Assembly (NCBI RefSeq): GCF_900100345.1
Contig: NZ_FMTT01000023.1
Span: 19,876-83,875, forward strand
From: Paenibacillus tianmuensis
GTDB taxonomy: Bacteria > Bacillota > Bacilli > Paenibacillales > NBRC-103111
Reading direction: 5' to 3'
DNA: 64,000 bases
Shown here: piece by piece, positions 42,485 to 50,203 of the stretch
How the letters are laid out: each line of letters begins with the position of its first letter
Position numbering within the stretch: the first letter of the stretch is position 1
Program-made: the position numbers and the translations under genes
The notes under the pieces: model-generated
What the model was told of the DNA's origin: nothing
Database searches by the model: none
What the model saw: the letters and a program-made list of their open reading frames with translations, nothing else

Positions 42485-42607
42485 TTAAGTGCCCATGGAA
42501 CGAAGACGAAAATCGTTGTTCAAATCCGTTTCGAGCGTAAGCCTTTCCCGCAGCGGCGGGTTGTCCTCCTTAATTTGGCGCAAAATTTGGACGATCGTAG
42601 TAAACAC
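42485..42607 (-). CDS. Acyl-carrier-protein-like short ORF
   Basis: A 40-residue ORF: FTTIVQILRQIKEDNPPLRE, then RLTLETDLNNDFRLRSMGT. It starts with GTG seven bases after a GGAGGG site. It resembles the first half of acyl carrier proteins: helix 1, the ETDL-x-x-D turn and a L-x-S-M where the phosphopantetheine Ser should be. It stops right after that Ser, so helices 2-3 are missing. It is either a truncated carrier, a decayed gene or a leader/precursor peptide. It overlaps the ATP-grasp translation signals and belongs to its operon. Confidence 0.5.
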   Translation of the reverse strand: MFTTIVQILRQIKEDNPPLRERLTLETDLNNDFRLRSMGT

Positions 42608-42937
42608 ATCAATTCCCTCCTCTTGGCATATAAGGTACTTTAGGCTCATTCCTTTTCATTATGGCATATCGGTACGGTGATGACGAGGGATAAATTTCCA
42701 CTATTATGGGATACAATCCATTTCATTTTCAGGTTGAGAAGGGAATGATTTGCGCGAAGGATGTTGCAAGTAAAGGACGCATAGGCCGAAAGACCTTCTT
42801 GATCTTCGTCTATCCTCCCAACGGTGACGGTGATCGTGCCCGAATCAGGGCGAGCCAGGGCAAAGCTGCTTTTGTCATGGTATACACGGGTATGGTATAA
42901 TTTGATCGAATAAAGCGAATGAGACGAGGTGAATCCA
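42608..42937. other. Divergent intergenic region with an unassigned fragment
   Basis: The minus strand at 42646-42880 reads SGTITVTVGRIDEDQEGLSA and ends SLVITVPICHNEKE, which faintly recalls the end of a histidine-kinase ATPase domain. There is no start signal. GAGGTG at 42926-42931 belongs to the lipoprotein gene. Promoters for both directions probably lie here. Confidence 0.35.
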
Positions 42938-43426
42938 TTGTTTCGACATGCAACTGTAGTTCTGGCTTCAACCGCCCTTCTGCTGATGCTGAGCGCTTGC
43001 GGCGGTTCCAAGGCGGCGGAGGAGTCTCATGCCCCGCATCAGACGCCAAGCGGCGATCTGCAAGAGAAGACGGCTTCGCTGACCACGCTGCCCTCTTTCT
43101 TGGACAAGCAGCCGGAGCAGATGAAGAAAGCGTATTTGGTCGCGGCCCAGACGAAGGATCTGCTGCGCAATATCCCCTGTTATTGTGGCTGCGGCGAGAG
43201 CGCAGGGCATCAAAGCAACATGAACTGCTTCATTAAAGAAACCGCCTCCGACGGTTCGGTCGTGTGGGACGATCACGCCACCCGCTGCGGCGTATGTCTG
43301 GAAATTGCCGTCAAATCGGCGCAGTGGCAGCAGCAGGGCCAATCAGCCAAAGACATCCGCGAGCAGATCGACAAGCAGTATCAAAAAGGCTTCGCCAAAC
43401 CGACTCCGACTCCCCTGCCCTCCTAA
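42938..43426 (+). CDS. PCYCGC motif lipoprotein
   Basis: A 162-residue lipoprotein. The signal TVVLASTALLLMLSACGG has the lipobox LSAC. The body contains NIPCYCGCGESAGHQSNMNC and DHATRCGVCLEIAVKSAQW, the defining Cys-rich motif of the PCYCGC family, likely a metal or heme-related extracytoplasmic protein in Bacilli. Function unproven. TTG 42938 lies six bases after GAGGTG. GTG 42929 is inside that site and less likely. A strong terminator follows. Confidence 0.9.
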   Translation: MFRHATVVLASTALLLMLSACGGSKAAEESHAPHQTPSGDLQEKTASLTTLPSFLDKQPEQMKKAYLVAAQTKDLLRNIPCYCGCGESAGHQSNMNCFIKETASDGSVVWDDHATRCGVCLEIAVKSAQWQQQGQSAKDIREQIDKQYQKGFAKPTPTPLPS

Positions 43427-43443
43427 ATTGCACGCAAGTTTAG

Positions 43444-43491
43444 AAAAACGCCGTCTGCTTGAACTTGAAATTCAAGCAGACGGCGTTTTTT
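43444..43491 (+). terminator. Strong terminator
   Basis: AAAAACGCCGTCTGCTTGAA pairs with TTCAAGCAGACGGCGTTTTT over 20 bp around CTTGAAA, with T-tails on both strands. Confidence 0.92.
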
Positions 43492-43598
43492 GCATCGGTG
43501 TTTGCCGGGAAGAAAAAACATCCCGCTAAATTGACAGACCTGTTCCTGCTCTCCATAATAAATGAAGAACCCGGAAAGGTTCAGGATATTTCCCGATA

Positions 43599-43626
43599 AG
43601 TTTACATAATTATTATTATGTAAACA
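43599..43626. promoter_or_regulatory. dif-like site 1
   Basis: 28 bases: arm AGTTTACATAA, centre TTATTA, arm TTATGTAAACA. The right arm equals the RipX/XerD half of B. subtilis dif (TTATGTAAACT) except the last base. The left arm is its inverse complement. It lies 113 bases upstream of xerS. Confidence 0.8.
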
Positions 43627-43659
43627 AAATATGAAGGGTTGACTATTCCTTCGACAATT

Positions 43660-43687
43660 TCATTACATAACATTTATTATGTAAACT
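43660..43687. promoter_or_regulatory. dif-like site 2, directly upstream of xerS
   Basis: 28 bases: arm TCATTACATAA, centre CATTTA, arm TTATGTAAACT. The right arm is identical to the XerD half-site of B. subtilis dif. The left arm is divergent, giving the site polarity. It ends 24 bases before the xerS start, as difSL lies next to xerS in streptococci. This is the best candidate for the working dif. Confidence 0.8.
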
Positions 43688-43711
43688 ATTATGCATATGG
43701 AGGCGGTTCGC

Positions 43712-44791
43712 ATGAATATTATCAAAATCAAAGACCGCAGCGAGCTGGAGAAAAAATTGCCCTCCATGCCATGGTATGTAGAGAAATTCATCAATTACAA
43801 GCTGCCCGACCTCTCCCCTTCTTCGCTGCTCGAATATGTGCGGGACTACGATACTTTCTTATCATGGCTGCTTGCGGAAGGCTTGTCGTCCGCGCCAACG
43901 GTAAAGGACGTGCCGCTCATCGACCTGGAACGGCTGCATATGGACAGCATCGACAATTTCAAAATGTTCCTTGCCACGCGCAAAGAAAATTCGAACGGCA
44001 AGACGACGATCGCCCGCAAGCTGTCCTCGCTGCGGTCGCTGTTCCATTACTTGAGCCAAATTGCCGAGGACGAGGACTTTTATCCGCTGCTGAAGCGCAA
44101 CGTAATGGCCAAAGTCGAGATCAAGCGCACGCACAAGCCGAAGGATACCGCGGCCAAGCTGGAGGGGAAGCTGCTGCAGGAGTCAGAAATTGCGGAATTT
44201 ATCGAGTACGTACAAACCGGCTATCCGGTCAATGTCGCCAAAAACAAGCAAGCGTTATATTCCTACGAGCTCAACAAGGTTCGCGACGTCTGCATCATCA
44301 GCCTTATTCTTAATTCAGGCCTCCGCGTATCCGAGGTTTTTAATCTCAATGTCGAAGACATCGACTTGAAGAAAAGGCTGACGTATGTATACCGTAAAGG
44401 TAAAAACGACGATACCTTCAAGACGCCGGTTTATTTCCGGCAGGAAGCCGTCGATTCCTTGTCCGCGTATTTGGAGCAACGCCAGCTGAGATACAAAGCG
44501 CCCAAACGGGAAAAAGCCCTCTTCCTTGCCGTCGCCAACGGCAAAAAAGAAGGCGAACGCATGACCAAGCGCGCCATTCAAGAGATGGTGATCAAATACG
44601 CCAAACGGTTCGGCAAGCCTTACTTGTCCGTGCATAAGCTGCGCCACTCGTTCGCGACCGACTATTATCTGCGCAACGATTTGTACAAAACACAGGAACA
44701 ATTGGGGCACGCGTCGCCGGAAACGACGCAAATCTACGCCCACCTGACCGATAAAACGATGGCGGAGGCGATCGATAAGCCTTCGGAATAA
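43712..44791 (+). CDS. xerS: XerS-type tyrosine recombinase
   Basis: A 359-residue tyrosine recombinase. The N-terminal LPSMPWYVEKFINYKL and LEYVRDYDTFLSWLL are the XerS-type SAM-like domain. The catalytic set is Arg205 (NSGLRVSEVF), Lys near 229-231 (RKGKNDD), His308/Arg311 (HKLRHSFATD), His333 (LGHASPE) and nucleophile Tyr342 (TQIYAHL). XerS alone resolves chromosome dimers at a dif site with FtsK. GGAGG at 43699 supports ATG 43712 rather than 43691. Two dif-like sites lie just upstream. Transcription is convergent with the pseudokinase gene and shares its terminator. Confidence 0.93.
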   Translation: MNIIKIKDRSELEKKLPSMPWYVEKFINYKLPDLSPSSLLEYVRDYDTFLSWLLAEGLSSAPTVKDVPLIDLERLHMDSIDNFKMFLATRKENSNGKTTIARKLSSLRSLFHYLSQIAEDEDFYPLLKRNVMAKVEIKRTHKPKDTAAKLEGKLLQESEIAEFIEYVQTGYPVNVAKNKQALYSYELNKVRDVCIISLILNSGLRVSEVFNLNVEDIDLKKRLTYVYRKGKNDDTFKTPVYFRQEAVDSLSAYLEQRQLRYKAPKREKALFLAVANGKKEGERMTKRAIQEMVIKYAKRFGKPYLSVHKLRHSFATDYYLRNDLYKTQEQLGHASPETTQIYAHLTDKTMAEAIDKPSE

Positions 44792-44798
44792 CGCCTAT

Positions 44799-44830
44799 AA
44801 GCCGGTCCCCGTCTCGCTCGGGGCCGGCTT
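44799..44830. terminator. Bidirectional terminator between xerS and the pseudokinase gene
   Basis: AAGCCGGTCCCCG and CGGGGCCGGCTT pair with a bulged T around TCTCGCT. Confidence 0.85.
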
Positions 44831-44832
44831 GT

Positions 44833-46074
44833 TTATGGCTGCTTTCCTTTGCTTACCCAATATTTGATCTCGGTGCCTTTGGTGACCTGCGTATGGGCAG
44901 CCGGCTCCTGCTTGAATACCGTGCCTTCCTCGCGTTCGTTGGCCACTATATCGAATCCGTAACGCAGTCCGGCCGCTATGGCCTGCTTGCCAGCCGTATC
45001 GTTCTGCAGACCGATCAAATTAGGCACGATCACGATTTTGTCTTCCGCTTTTTTCTGATTTGGGTCACTTACAACTTCAGGCCCGGCCGGCTTGTCATAG
45101 GTATGATGCGACGGCTGCACGGGAGCGTAATGCTCGGTTTGGGCCGGCGAGACGCCTTTGCCTGAAGGCTCCTCTCGATCCTTCCCCAACCATACAAAAG
45201 CTGCGGCCCCTCCCAAGCAGGCAATAGCCGTTCCGACCAGAAGCTTACGGCCTGCCCGCCCCAAGCTTCTCCTTGGCGGTGCCTCCTCCTCTTCGGCCGG
45301 ATCTTCCTCTTCATACGCTCTCTCCGGTTCTGTCTTTTCCTGGACTTGTCTCTCCCGCACCGGCTTGGACACCTCCTGCCTGACGGCCGTGTCCTGCCGC
45401 AAGCTCTGCAGCACGAGCATAAACGAAGCCAGAGTCTCCTGATCGTTCCACACCCGGCGCAGCGTGGCAATCAGCAGCTCCTGTTCTACGCTCGGAATCG
45501 CCACAAGCGCCTCGCGAAGCCGGTGCTCTATCGTATCGAACGAAACCGGGATCGATTCGGAACGGGTCAGGATCTGGTACAGCAGACAGCCGAGACCTTG
45601 AGCGCCGCGCTGCGCGTGTGTTCCTTTTTCCCAATAATTAATGATCTTGAGCTGACCGTCATCGTTGAGCCACAGGTTCGCCGCATGTACAGAACAGCCG
45701 GATATCCCTTCCTCAAGCGCGTCCATCAGGCCTTTGCCAAGCTCGAGCACTTTGGAGACCGCTTCCTCCGGGGTAAAACGATGCCCCTTCAGCTCTTGGA
45801 TAAACGGCTTGCCGTCGAACGTCTTCAGCACGGCAAAAATATAATTCGGCTCCATCCCTACATCAAGAATATGTAAAAAACGATTGTCGCTAAGCGGCGC
45901 AACCTCCCGCAGTTTGCGGATATACGCCTCTTTGGCGGCTTCGTCCGTGCTTTCCACGACGAAAAAAACGACGTCTCTTCGTAAAGGCAAATCTTTCCCA
46001 TTGTATAGCATTCCGCTTAACATCGGAAGAATCGGCTCGGTAAGCACGTAACGTTGATTGATGGATTTCTCCAT
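44833..46074 (-). CDS. Membrane pseudokinase with C-terminal PASTA domain
   Basis: A 413-residue protein. Residues 1-220 follow the Ser/Thr kinase fold, but the N-lobe Lys is not evident (VVFFVVESTDEA), HRD is replaced by CSVHAANLWL and DFG by INYWEKG, so catalysis is unlikely. A charged linker (EEEDPAEEEEAPPRR) leads to one membrane helix LLVGTAIACLGGAAAFVWL. Outside is a PASTA domain (VPNLIGLQNDTAGKQAIAAG through EIKYWVSKG), which in PrkC-type kinases binds muropeptides. AAGGAGGAGG precedes ATG 46074. It lies between dif-like sites with xerS. Confidence 0.85.
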   Translation of the reverse strand: MEKSINQRYVLTEPILPMLSGMLYNGKDLPLRRDVVFFVVESTDEAAKEAYIRKLREVAPLSDNRFLHILDVGMEPNYIFAVLKTFDGKPFIQELKGHRFTPEEAVSKVLELGKGLMDALEEGISGCSVHAANLWLNDDGQLKIINYWEKGTHAQRGAQGLGCLLYQILTRSESIPVSFDTIEHRLREALVAIPSVEQELLIATLRRVWNDQETLASFMLVLQSLRQDTAVRQEVSKPVRERQVQEKTEPERAYEEEDPAEEEEAPPRRSLGRAGRKLLVGTAIACLGGAAAFVWLGKDREEPSGKGVSPAQTEHYAPVQPSHHTYDKPAGPEVVSDPNQKKAEDKIVIVPNLIGLQNDTAGKQAIAAGLRYGFDIVANEREEGTVFKQEPAAHTQVTKGTEIKYWVSKGKQP

Positions 46075-46173
46075 GGAAACCTCCTCCTTCAAACGTCATC
46101 ATTATAGTATTCGACAGCCGAAAGATTTTTTCGAGGCGTTTTTGTGACAAAGAGCATAAACGTGTCGAAACTT

Positions 46174-46210
46174 ATTATAAATGTTATTAAATATTAATGA
46201 CATTTATAAT
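46174..46210. repeat. AT-rich inverted repeat
   Basis: ATTATAAATGT and ACATTTATAAT are perfect arms. The 15-base core TATTAAATATTAATG is itself nearly symmetric. It could be an operator or a cruciform-forming element in front of the pseudokinase gene. Confidence 0.6.
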
Positions 46211-46335
46211 CAATCGGATTAATTGTAAGTGTCGCCCGCCCTGCATTCTCCAACTGCACTAGCGCCGGGATACCAAGCGTCTGAATCGTATGCAGATCAA
46301 TCCTCTTCTCATTCTTCCGCCGTGACGACAAGCAT
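46194..46335 (-). pseudogene. N-terminal fragment of NAD(P)H-hydrate epimerase
   Basis: The start LVVTAEE, then after a small frameshift KRIDLHTIQTLGIPALVQLE and NAGRAT, matches the N-terminus of NnrE/YjeF proteins (EEMRxID...GIPxLVLMENAGRA). It ends there and turns into unrelated AT-rich sequence. Only about 33 codons remain of more than 200. The ATG lies 76 bases from dif-like site 3, which suggests that a rearrangement near dif cut the gene. Confidence 0.7.
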
Positions 46336-46410
46336 GGCCTCAGCCCCCCACGGTTTTTAAATTTCCTGCTATTATACCATATTTGATCAGCAACTTGCTT
46401 GCACCATTAA

Positions 46411-46438
46411 AGTTTACATAATATTTATTATGTAAACT
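46411..46438. promoter_or_regulatory. dif-like site 3, perfectly palindromic arms
   Basis: 28 bases: arm AGTTTACATAA, centre TATTTA, arm TTATGTAAACT. Both 11-base arms are exact inverse complements, and the right arm equals the XerD half of B. subtilis dif. It is separated from sites 1 and 2 by xerS and the pseudokinase gene. Confidence 0.85.
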
Positions 46439-46558
46439 AAATCCACCCGAGAGTTGATGTCATTAAAAAAGCGGCTGCAACCCAGTATTTCAACCGGAAC
46501 GCGAAGCAGTACTAGAGGAAAGCGGCTCGTGTCACCTCTTCCCTTGTCAACGTCAATA

Positions 46559-46598
46559 GAAAAAAGCATCCCCAACCACAATCGCGGTTAGAAATGCT
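46559..46598 (-). terminator. Terminator of the penicillin acylase gene
   Basis: AAGCAT...AACC pairs with GGTT...ATGCT. On the minus strand a run of T follows. Confidence 0.7.
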
Positions 46599-46668
46599 CC
46601 TCATTAGCCTCGAAAGCCCGTAAACGACGGGAGTGTAAACTCCCCGCGTTCATCCGGTTCCGTCCCCT

Positions 46669-49065
46669 CTAGCGCGGACGGAGGACAAGCGTTCCTTTCG
46701 TATGAGCCGTGACATCCGCCTCATCGAAATACATCGTTTTGTAGCGCCCGTCGAGCCACATGGAGGTTTGATCCGCATAATGCGCGCTGCCGAGCTGACC
46801 GGAGGCTCCCATGATCATGATTTCCTCCGATGCTTTTAAATTGGAAAGATCGGCCGTGAAGCGCCACGGAGCCCCGGCAACCACCTTATAGGGCCACTGC
46901 TTTCGCGAAAAAGAGGCGGCGCCAACGGTAACGCTGCTTCCTCCGTACGGGTGCGGACCGTCATTAAACATCAAATTAAGCGGTTTTATGGCTCCGAGCG
47001 GATGCTCGAACGTCACCGTATGCATCGCCCCCCATAGCCATTTTTCCTCCCTGTCGCCAAACTTCTGCTCCAACAGGCGAAGAGCCTCCTCGAAGCCGTC
47101 GAGCAGCGCCTGCTCCACCGTGCCGCCGGTGCCGTCCAGCCAATTCTTGTTTTTGCCCGTGAACAGTTCGTTTACCGAGATAAGGCTCAATCCGGTTGTC
47201 AGGAAATCGGCATAGAGTGCCGGTCCAAGCTGCGGCTCAAACAGCTTCTGTATCGTCTTGTCCAGCGTCACATGGAATATAGACGGACCGACCAGATCGG
47301 GGGCGTCGACCGGATGATCCCGCATCCATTCCTCCAACGTGCGCAGCGCCTGTTGCTGAGCTGCGTTCCAGGAGCCGCGTTTCAAAATGGGCAGCCAGAT
47401 ATCCCGATATTGGACTGCCTGCAAATTTTTCCAATCCCCTTGCATGCGCTGCATGTCTTGGAGCGTCAACTGCGCTTTCTCCCGCAGCATCTCCCGGATC
47501 CGGTCGGCGCGGTACGATTCCGACCAGTTATAGGTGATAAAGTACGGGTACTTGTCATCGACCACACGGTTGTTGGCGGTAGCAATATAACCTTCCGGAG
47601 GATTCCAAGCGTGCGGCAGCTCCTCCCATGGAATATACGACTTCCACTCGTATTCGTCGGTCCAGCCGGGCACCGGCTGCATGCCGTTCCCCTTGCTGCG
47701 GATCGGAATCCGTCCGTTCGCCCGCCAGCCAATGTTCCCCTGATCGTCCGCATAGACAATGTTCTGGGCGGGCGCGGTAAATTGACGCATCGCTTGTTCA
47801 AACTCGTCGCGGTTTTTGGCTTTGTTCATCATGAGCCAAGCGGTGATTTCGTTGCCGGTTCCGGTGTCATAGGCGGTCCATCGGAGAGCCAAAGGCTGGT
47901 CGGACTGTTCCGACAAACCGATCTCCTTGACGATGTCCGTAATAATGGGACCGTGCCGGGTAATTACCGTCTCGCCCCGAACGGGCTCGGCCCATCCCTT
48001 GACGCGAAACGTTTCCTCAATGACGATGGCGTCCTCGTAACGGCCTGCATATTCGAACTGGTGCTTATTATTGGGGTTCGGCTTCTCCATATACAGGTCC
48101 TGCACGTCAGGGTTCAAATTGGTAAAGCCCCAGGCGATATGCTCGTTATGTCCGGCTACGACACCGGGCAGTCCTGGGAAGATCACGCCGGTTACGCTGT
48201 ACTGCCCGGAGACGCTCAGGTGGTTTTGGTAGAAAATCGAAGGCGCGCCCAACTGCAGATGCATATCGTTGGCGAGCAGCGGCTTGCCGGTTGCGCTCTT
48301 GCTTCCTGCCACGACCCAATTGTTGCTGCCGAGCCCTTCGCCGGGAATGCCGTATCGGCGCGACGCGTGCATCAGGTCGGCAAGCTTCCGCGCATCCCCG
48401 TCCTTCAGCGAGACGGTCCCCTCTTCCACCAGCTTGACCCCCGGGACGAGCGATTGCGTTTTGTCGATACCGAGCTTCTTCAAGGATGAAGCCATGAACA
48501 GCTCGGTGATCGCGTTATCGCCCAGATACCATGCCATGTTCTTGCCGATGGCGATCGAATCCTTGATCTGCCATGGCTCGAAAGCAGCGCCGGTCAGCGT
48601 ATACTCGATCGGCAGCGGACCCGTTTCCCGAAAGGCATTGACACCGTCCGCATAGGCCTGCAGCGCTTCCTTGGTCCGTTCATCCAGCTTCGCAACCAGT
48701 TGATCAGCCATTCGCTTGAAACCGATCGTACGGTTAAACCGATCTTGCGGCAGCAAGGCTTCGCCGAACACTTCGGCCAGCGTTCCGCTGACGGAACGAC
48801 GCGCCAGCTCCATTTGCCAGAGGCGGTCCTGAGCATGGACATACCCTTGCGCAAACATTAAATCGCGCTCGTTCGAAGCGTAAATGTGCGGAATCCCATA
48901 ATCGTCCCGCACGATGGATACCGGCTTGGATACGCCCAAGATCAGTTCGCCGTCGGTCTTTGCGAGCGAATGGCGGACAAACCAATAGCTGCCTCCGCTT
49001 GCGATGACCCCTAACGCCAAAACACCGGATAAAGAGAACAGCAATATTTTTTTAGCTTTGGACAA
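46669..49065 (-). CDS. Penicillin acylase family amidase
   Basis: A 798-residue Ntn hydrolase. A membrane anchor/signal lies at residues 7-30 (ILLFSLSGVLALGVIASGG). The alpha chain has VSIVRDDYGIPHIYASNERD and FAQGYVHAQDRLWQMELARR. Self-cleavage should occur before Ser247 in GEGLGSNNWVVAGSKSATGK, the new N-terminal nucleophile. ARG/ASN partners are seen in GFTNLNPDVQDLY. The family hydrolyses amides such as penicillin G or acyl-homoserine lactones, so it could be a quorum-quenching or side-chain-removing enzyme. Substrate is not predictable. It is monocistronic with a GGGGGAGGTTACC site upstream. Confidence 0.93.
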   Translation of the reverse strand: MSKAKKILLFSLSGVLALGVIASGGSYWFVRHSLAKTDGELILGVSKPVSIVRDDYGIPHIYASNERDLMFAQGYVHAQDRLWQMELARRSVSGTLAEVFGEALLPQDRFNRTIGFKRMADQLVAKLDERTKEALQAYADGVNAFRETGPLPIEYTLTGAAFEPWQIKDSIAIGKNMAWYLGDNAITELFMASSLKKLGIDKTQSLVPGVKLVEEGTVSLKDGDARKLADLMHASRRYGIPGEGLGSNNWVVAGSKSATGKPLLANDMHLQLGAPSIFYQNHLSVSGQYSVTGVIFPGLPGVVAGHNEHIAWGFTNLNPDVQDLYMEKPNPNNKHQFEYAGRYEDAIVIEETFRVKGWAEPVRGETVITRHGPIITDIVKEIGLSEQSDQPLALRWTAYDTGTGNEITAWLMMNKAKNRDEFEQAMRQFTAPAQNIVYADDQGNIGWRANGRIPIRSKGNGMQPVPGWTDEYEWKSYIPWEELPHAWNPPEGYIATANNRVVDDKYPYFITYNWSESYRADRIREMLREKAQLTLQDMQRMQGDWKNLQAVQYRDIWLPILKRGSWNAAQQQALRTLEEWMRDHPVDAPDLVGPSIFHVTLDKTIQKLFEPQLGPALYADFLTTGLSLISVNELFTGKNKNWLDGTGGTVEQALLDGFEEALRLLEQKFGDREEKWLWGAMHTVTFEHPLGAIKPLNLMFNDGPHPYGGSSVTVGAASFSRKQWPYKVVAGAPWRFTADLSNLKASEEIMIMGASGQLGSAHYADQTSMWLDGRYKTMYFDEADVTAHTKGTLVLRPR

Positions 49066-49418
49066 GGTAACCTCCCCCTTTAATGATGAATGATCAGTCC
49101 TCCAAATAGGCCGACATAAATACTATATATTCCCATTAGATGTGTATATTTCCTCCTTCCTCTGTGCATTTTCTTTTTTTCTTGCATCGCAAAACGCAAC
49201 CCGAACATAAATACTTTGCCAACCCTCCGTTCATACTAAATTTCAAACGCTGGAAAAAAGAAGACGATTGGTATGATTTCGCTGCCTTGATAGCAAGGAG
49301 TACGAAAACACAATGTCGAATAAAAGAATATGTTGGTCTCCTCATGCCTGTTTTCTATCAAAGACACGAATGTTCTTGACTGCCAGCTGATCGAAAAATT
49401 GAAGAGGAGTATTTCCTG
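49066..49418. other. Divergent intergenic region
   Basis: 353 bases. A plus frame at 49140-49379 (NPPFILNFKRWKKEDDWYDF) has no ribosome site or known family and may be a remnant. GAAGAGGAG near 49402-49410 serves the next gene. Promoters for both flanking genes are expected here. Confidence 0.35.
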
Positions 49419-50012
49419 ATGACAAATCGTAGAATGAATCCTAAGGTTGATGGATTTTTAAGAAAAGCTAAAAAATGGAAAGAAGAGTATGAGAAGTTGA
49501 GACAGTTCGTTCTTGACTGTGAGCTGACCGAAGAATTTAAGTGGATGCATCCTTGTTACACGTTTGAGGAAAAGAACATCGTTTTAATACATGGCTTTAA
49601 AGAATATTGTGCGCTTCTGTTTCACAAAGGCGCCTTGTTACAGGATGCCCATGGGATTCTAGTCCAACAAACGGAGAATGTACAGTCGGCGCGCCAGATT
49701 CGGTTCACCCATGTTCAAGAAATAGTTGAAATGGAAACCATCTTGAAAGCCTATATTCATGAAGCCATTGAAGTTGAAAAAGCCGGTTTGGAAGTGACTT
49801 TTAAAAAGAATACAGAATTCATCATTCCTGAAGAACTTCAAAATAAATTCGATGAAATCCCTGCCTTGAAAACTGCTTTTGAAGCATTGACGCCGGGACG
49901 GCAAAGAGCATACCTTCTTTATTTTTCTCAACCTAAACAATCCAAAACTAGAGAGTCAAGGGTTGAAAAATATATGGAGCAAATTCTCAATGGAAAGGGA
50001 TTAAATGATTAA
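49419..50012 (+). CDS. YdeI-like protein (DUF1801 plus OmdA domain)
   Basis: A 197-residue soluble protein. Residues 1-120 form the DUF1801/YdhG-like domain (ELTEEFKWMHPCYTFEEKNI, EYCALLFHKGALLQDAHGIL). Residues 135-197 form the Bacteriocin-protection/OmdA-like tail (IPEELQNKFDEIPALKTAFE, LTPGRQRAYLLYFSQPKQSK). Close to B. subtilis YdeI by layout. It is stress-associated in some species, molecular function unclear. GAAGAGGAG precedes the ATG. It is monocistronic with a terminator at 50103. Confidence 0.88.
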   Translation: MTNRRMNPKVDGFLRKAKKWKEEYEKLRQFVLDCELTEEFKWMHPCYTFEEKNIVLIHGFKEYCALLFHKGALLQDAHGILVQQTENVQSARQIRFTHVQEIVEMETILKAYIHEAIEVEKAGLEVTFKKNTEFIIPEELQNKFDEIPALKTAFEALTPGRQRAYLLYFSQPKQSKTRESRVEKYMEQILNGKGLND

Positions 50013-50102
50013 TATAGAAAGGCCATCGGCTCCATGACGGGAATCCCGTTATCAGCTATGCGGCAATCTCATCAAGGTGCGTCGTTTTCGCGCACGCAAA
50101 AA

Positions 50103-50142
50103 AGCCGGGGATTAATCGTCCGTTAAGGACAGAGCCCCGGCT
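50103..50142. terminator. Terminator between ydeI-like gene and the amidase relic
   Basis: AGCCGGGG and CCCCGGCT pair around a 24-base loop with A-rich left flank. Confidence 0.7.
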
Positions 50143-50203
50143 CCTCTTCCGCTTTGCCTTGCATGAATTCTCCCAATCCATCCCCGTCTATAGCGCTTAT
50201 CGT

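Larger units (their letters stand above)
46075..46668. other. Intergenic region with dif-like site and a truncated gene
   Basis: 594 bases holding an inverted repeat at 46174, an NnrE fragment, dif-like site 3 and a terminator, each listed separately. No intact gene. Confidence 0.6.

Noticed and set aside
41340..42488. Plus-strand ORF of 382 residues
   Set aside because: Antisense shadow of the ATP-grasp gene in GC-rich codons.
42646..43011. Minus-strand ORF of 121 residues with a histidine-kinase-like end
   Set aside because: No start signal, and it overlaps the well-supported lipoprotein gene. Similarity is too weak, so it is mentioned only in the intergenic entry.
43599..43687. Terminator or transcription-factor operator pair
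   Set aside because: The arms match the XerD half of dif in sequence and 11-6-11 spacing, and lie next to xerS. There is no T-tract use and GC content is too low for a terminator.
47272..48489. Long plus-strand ORF of 405 residues
   Set aside because: It lies entirely antisense to the penicillin acylase gene and has no family or ribosome site.
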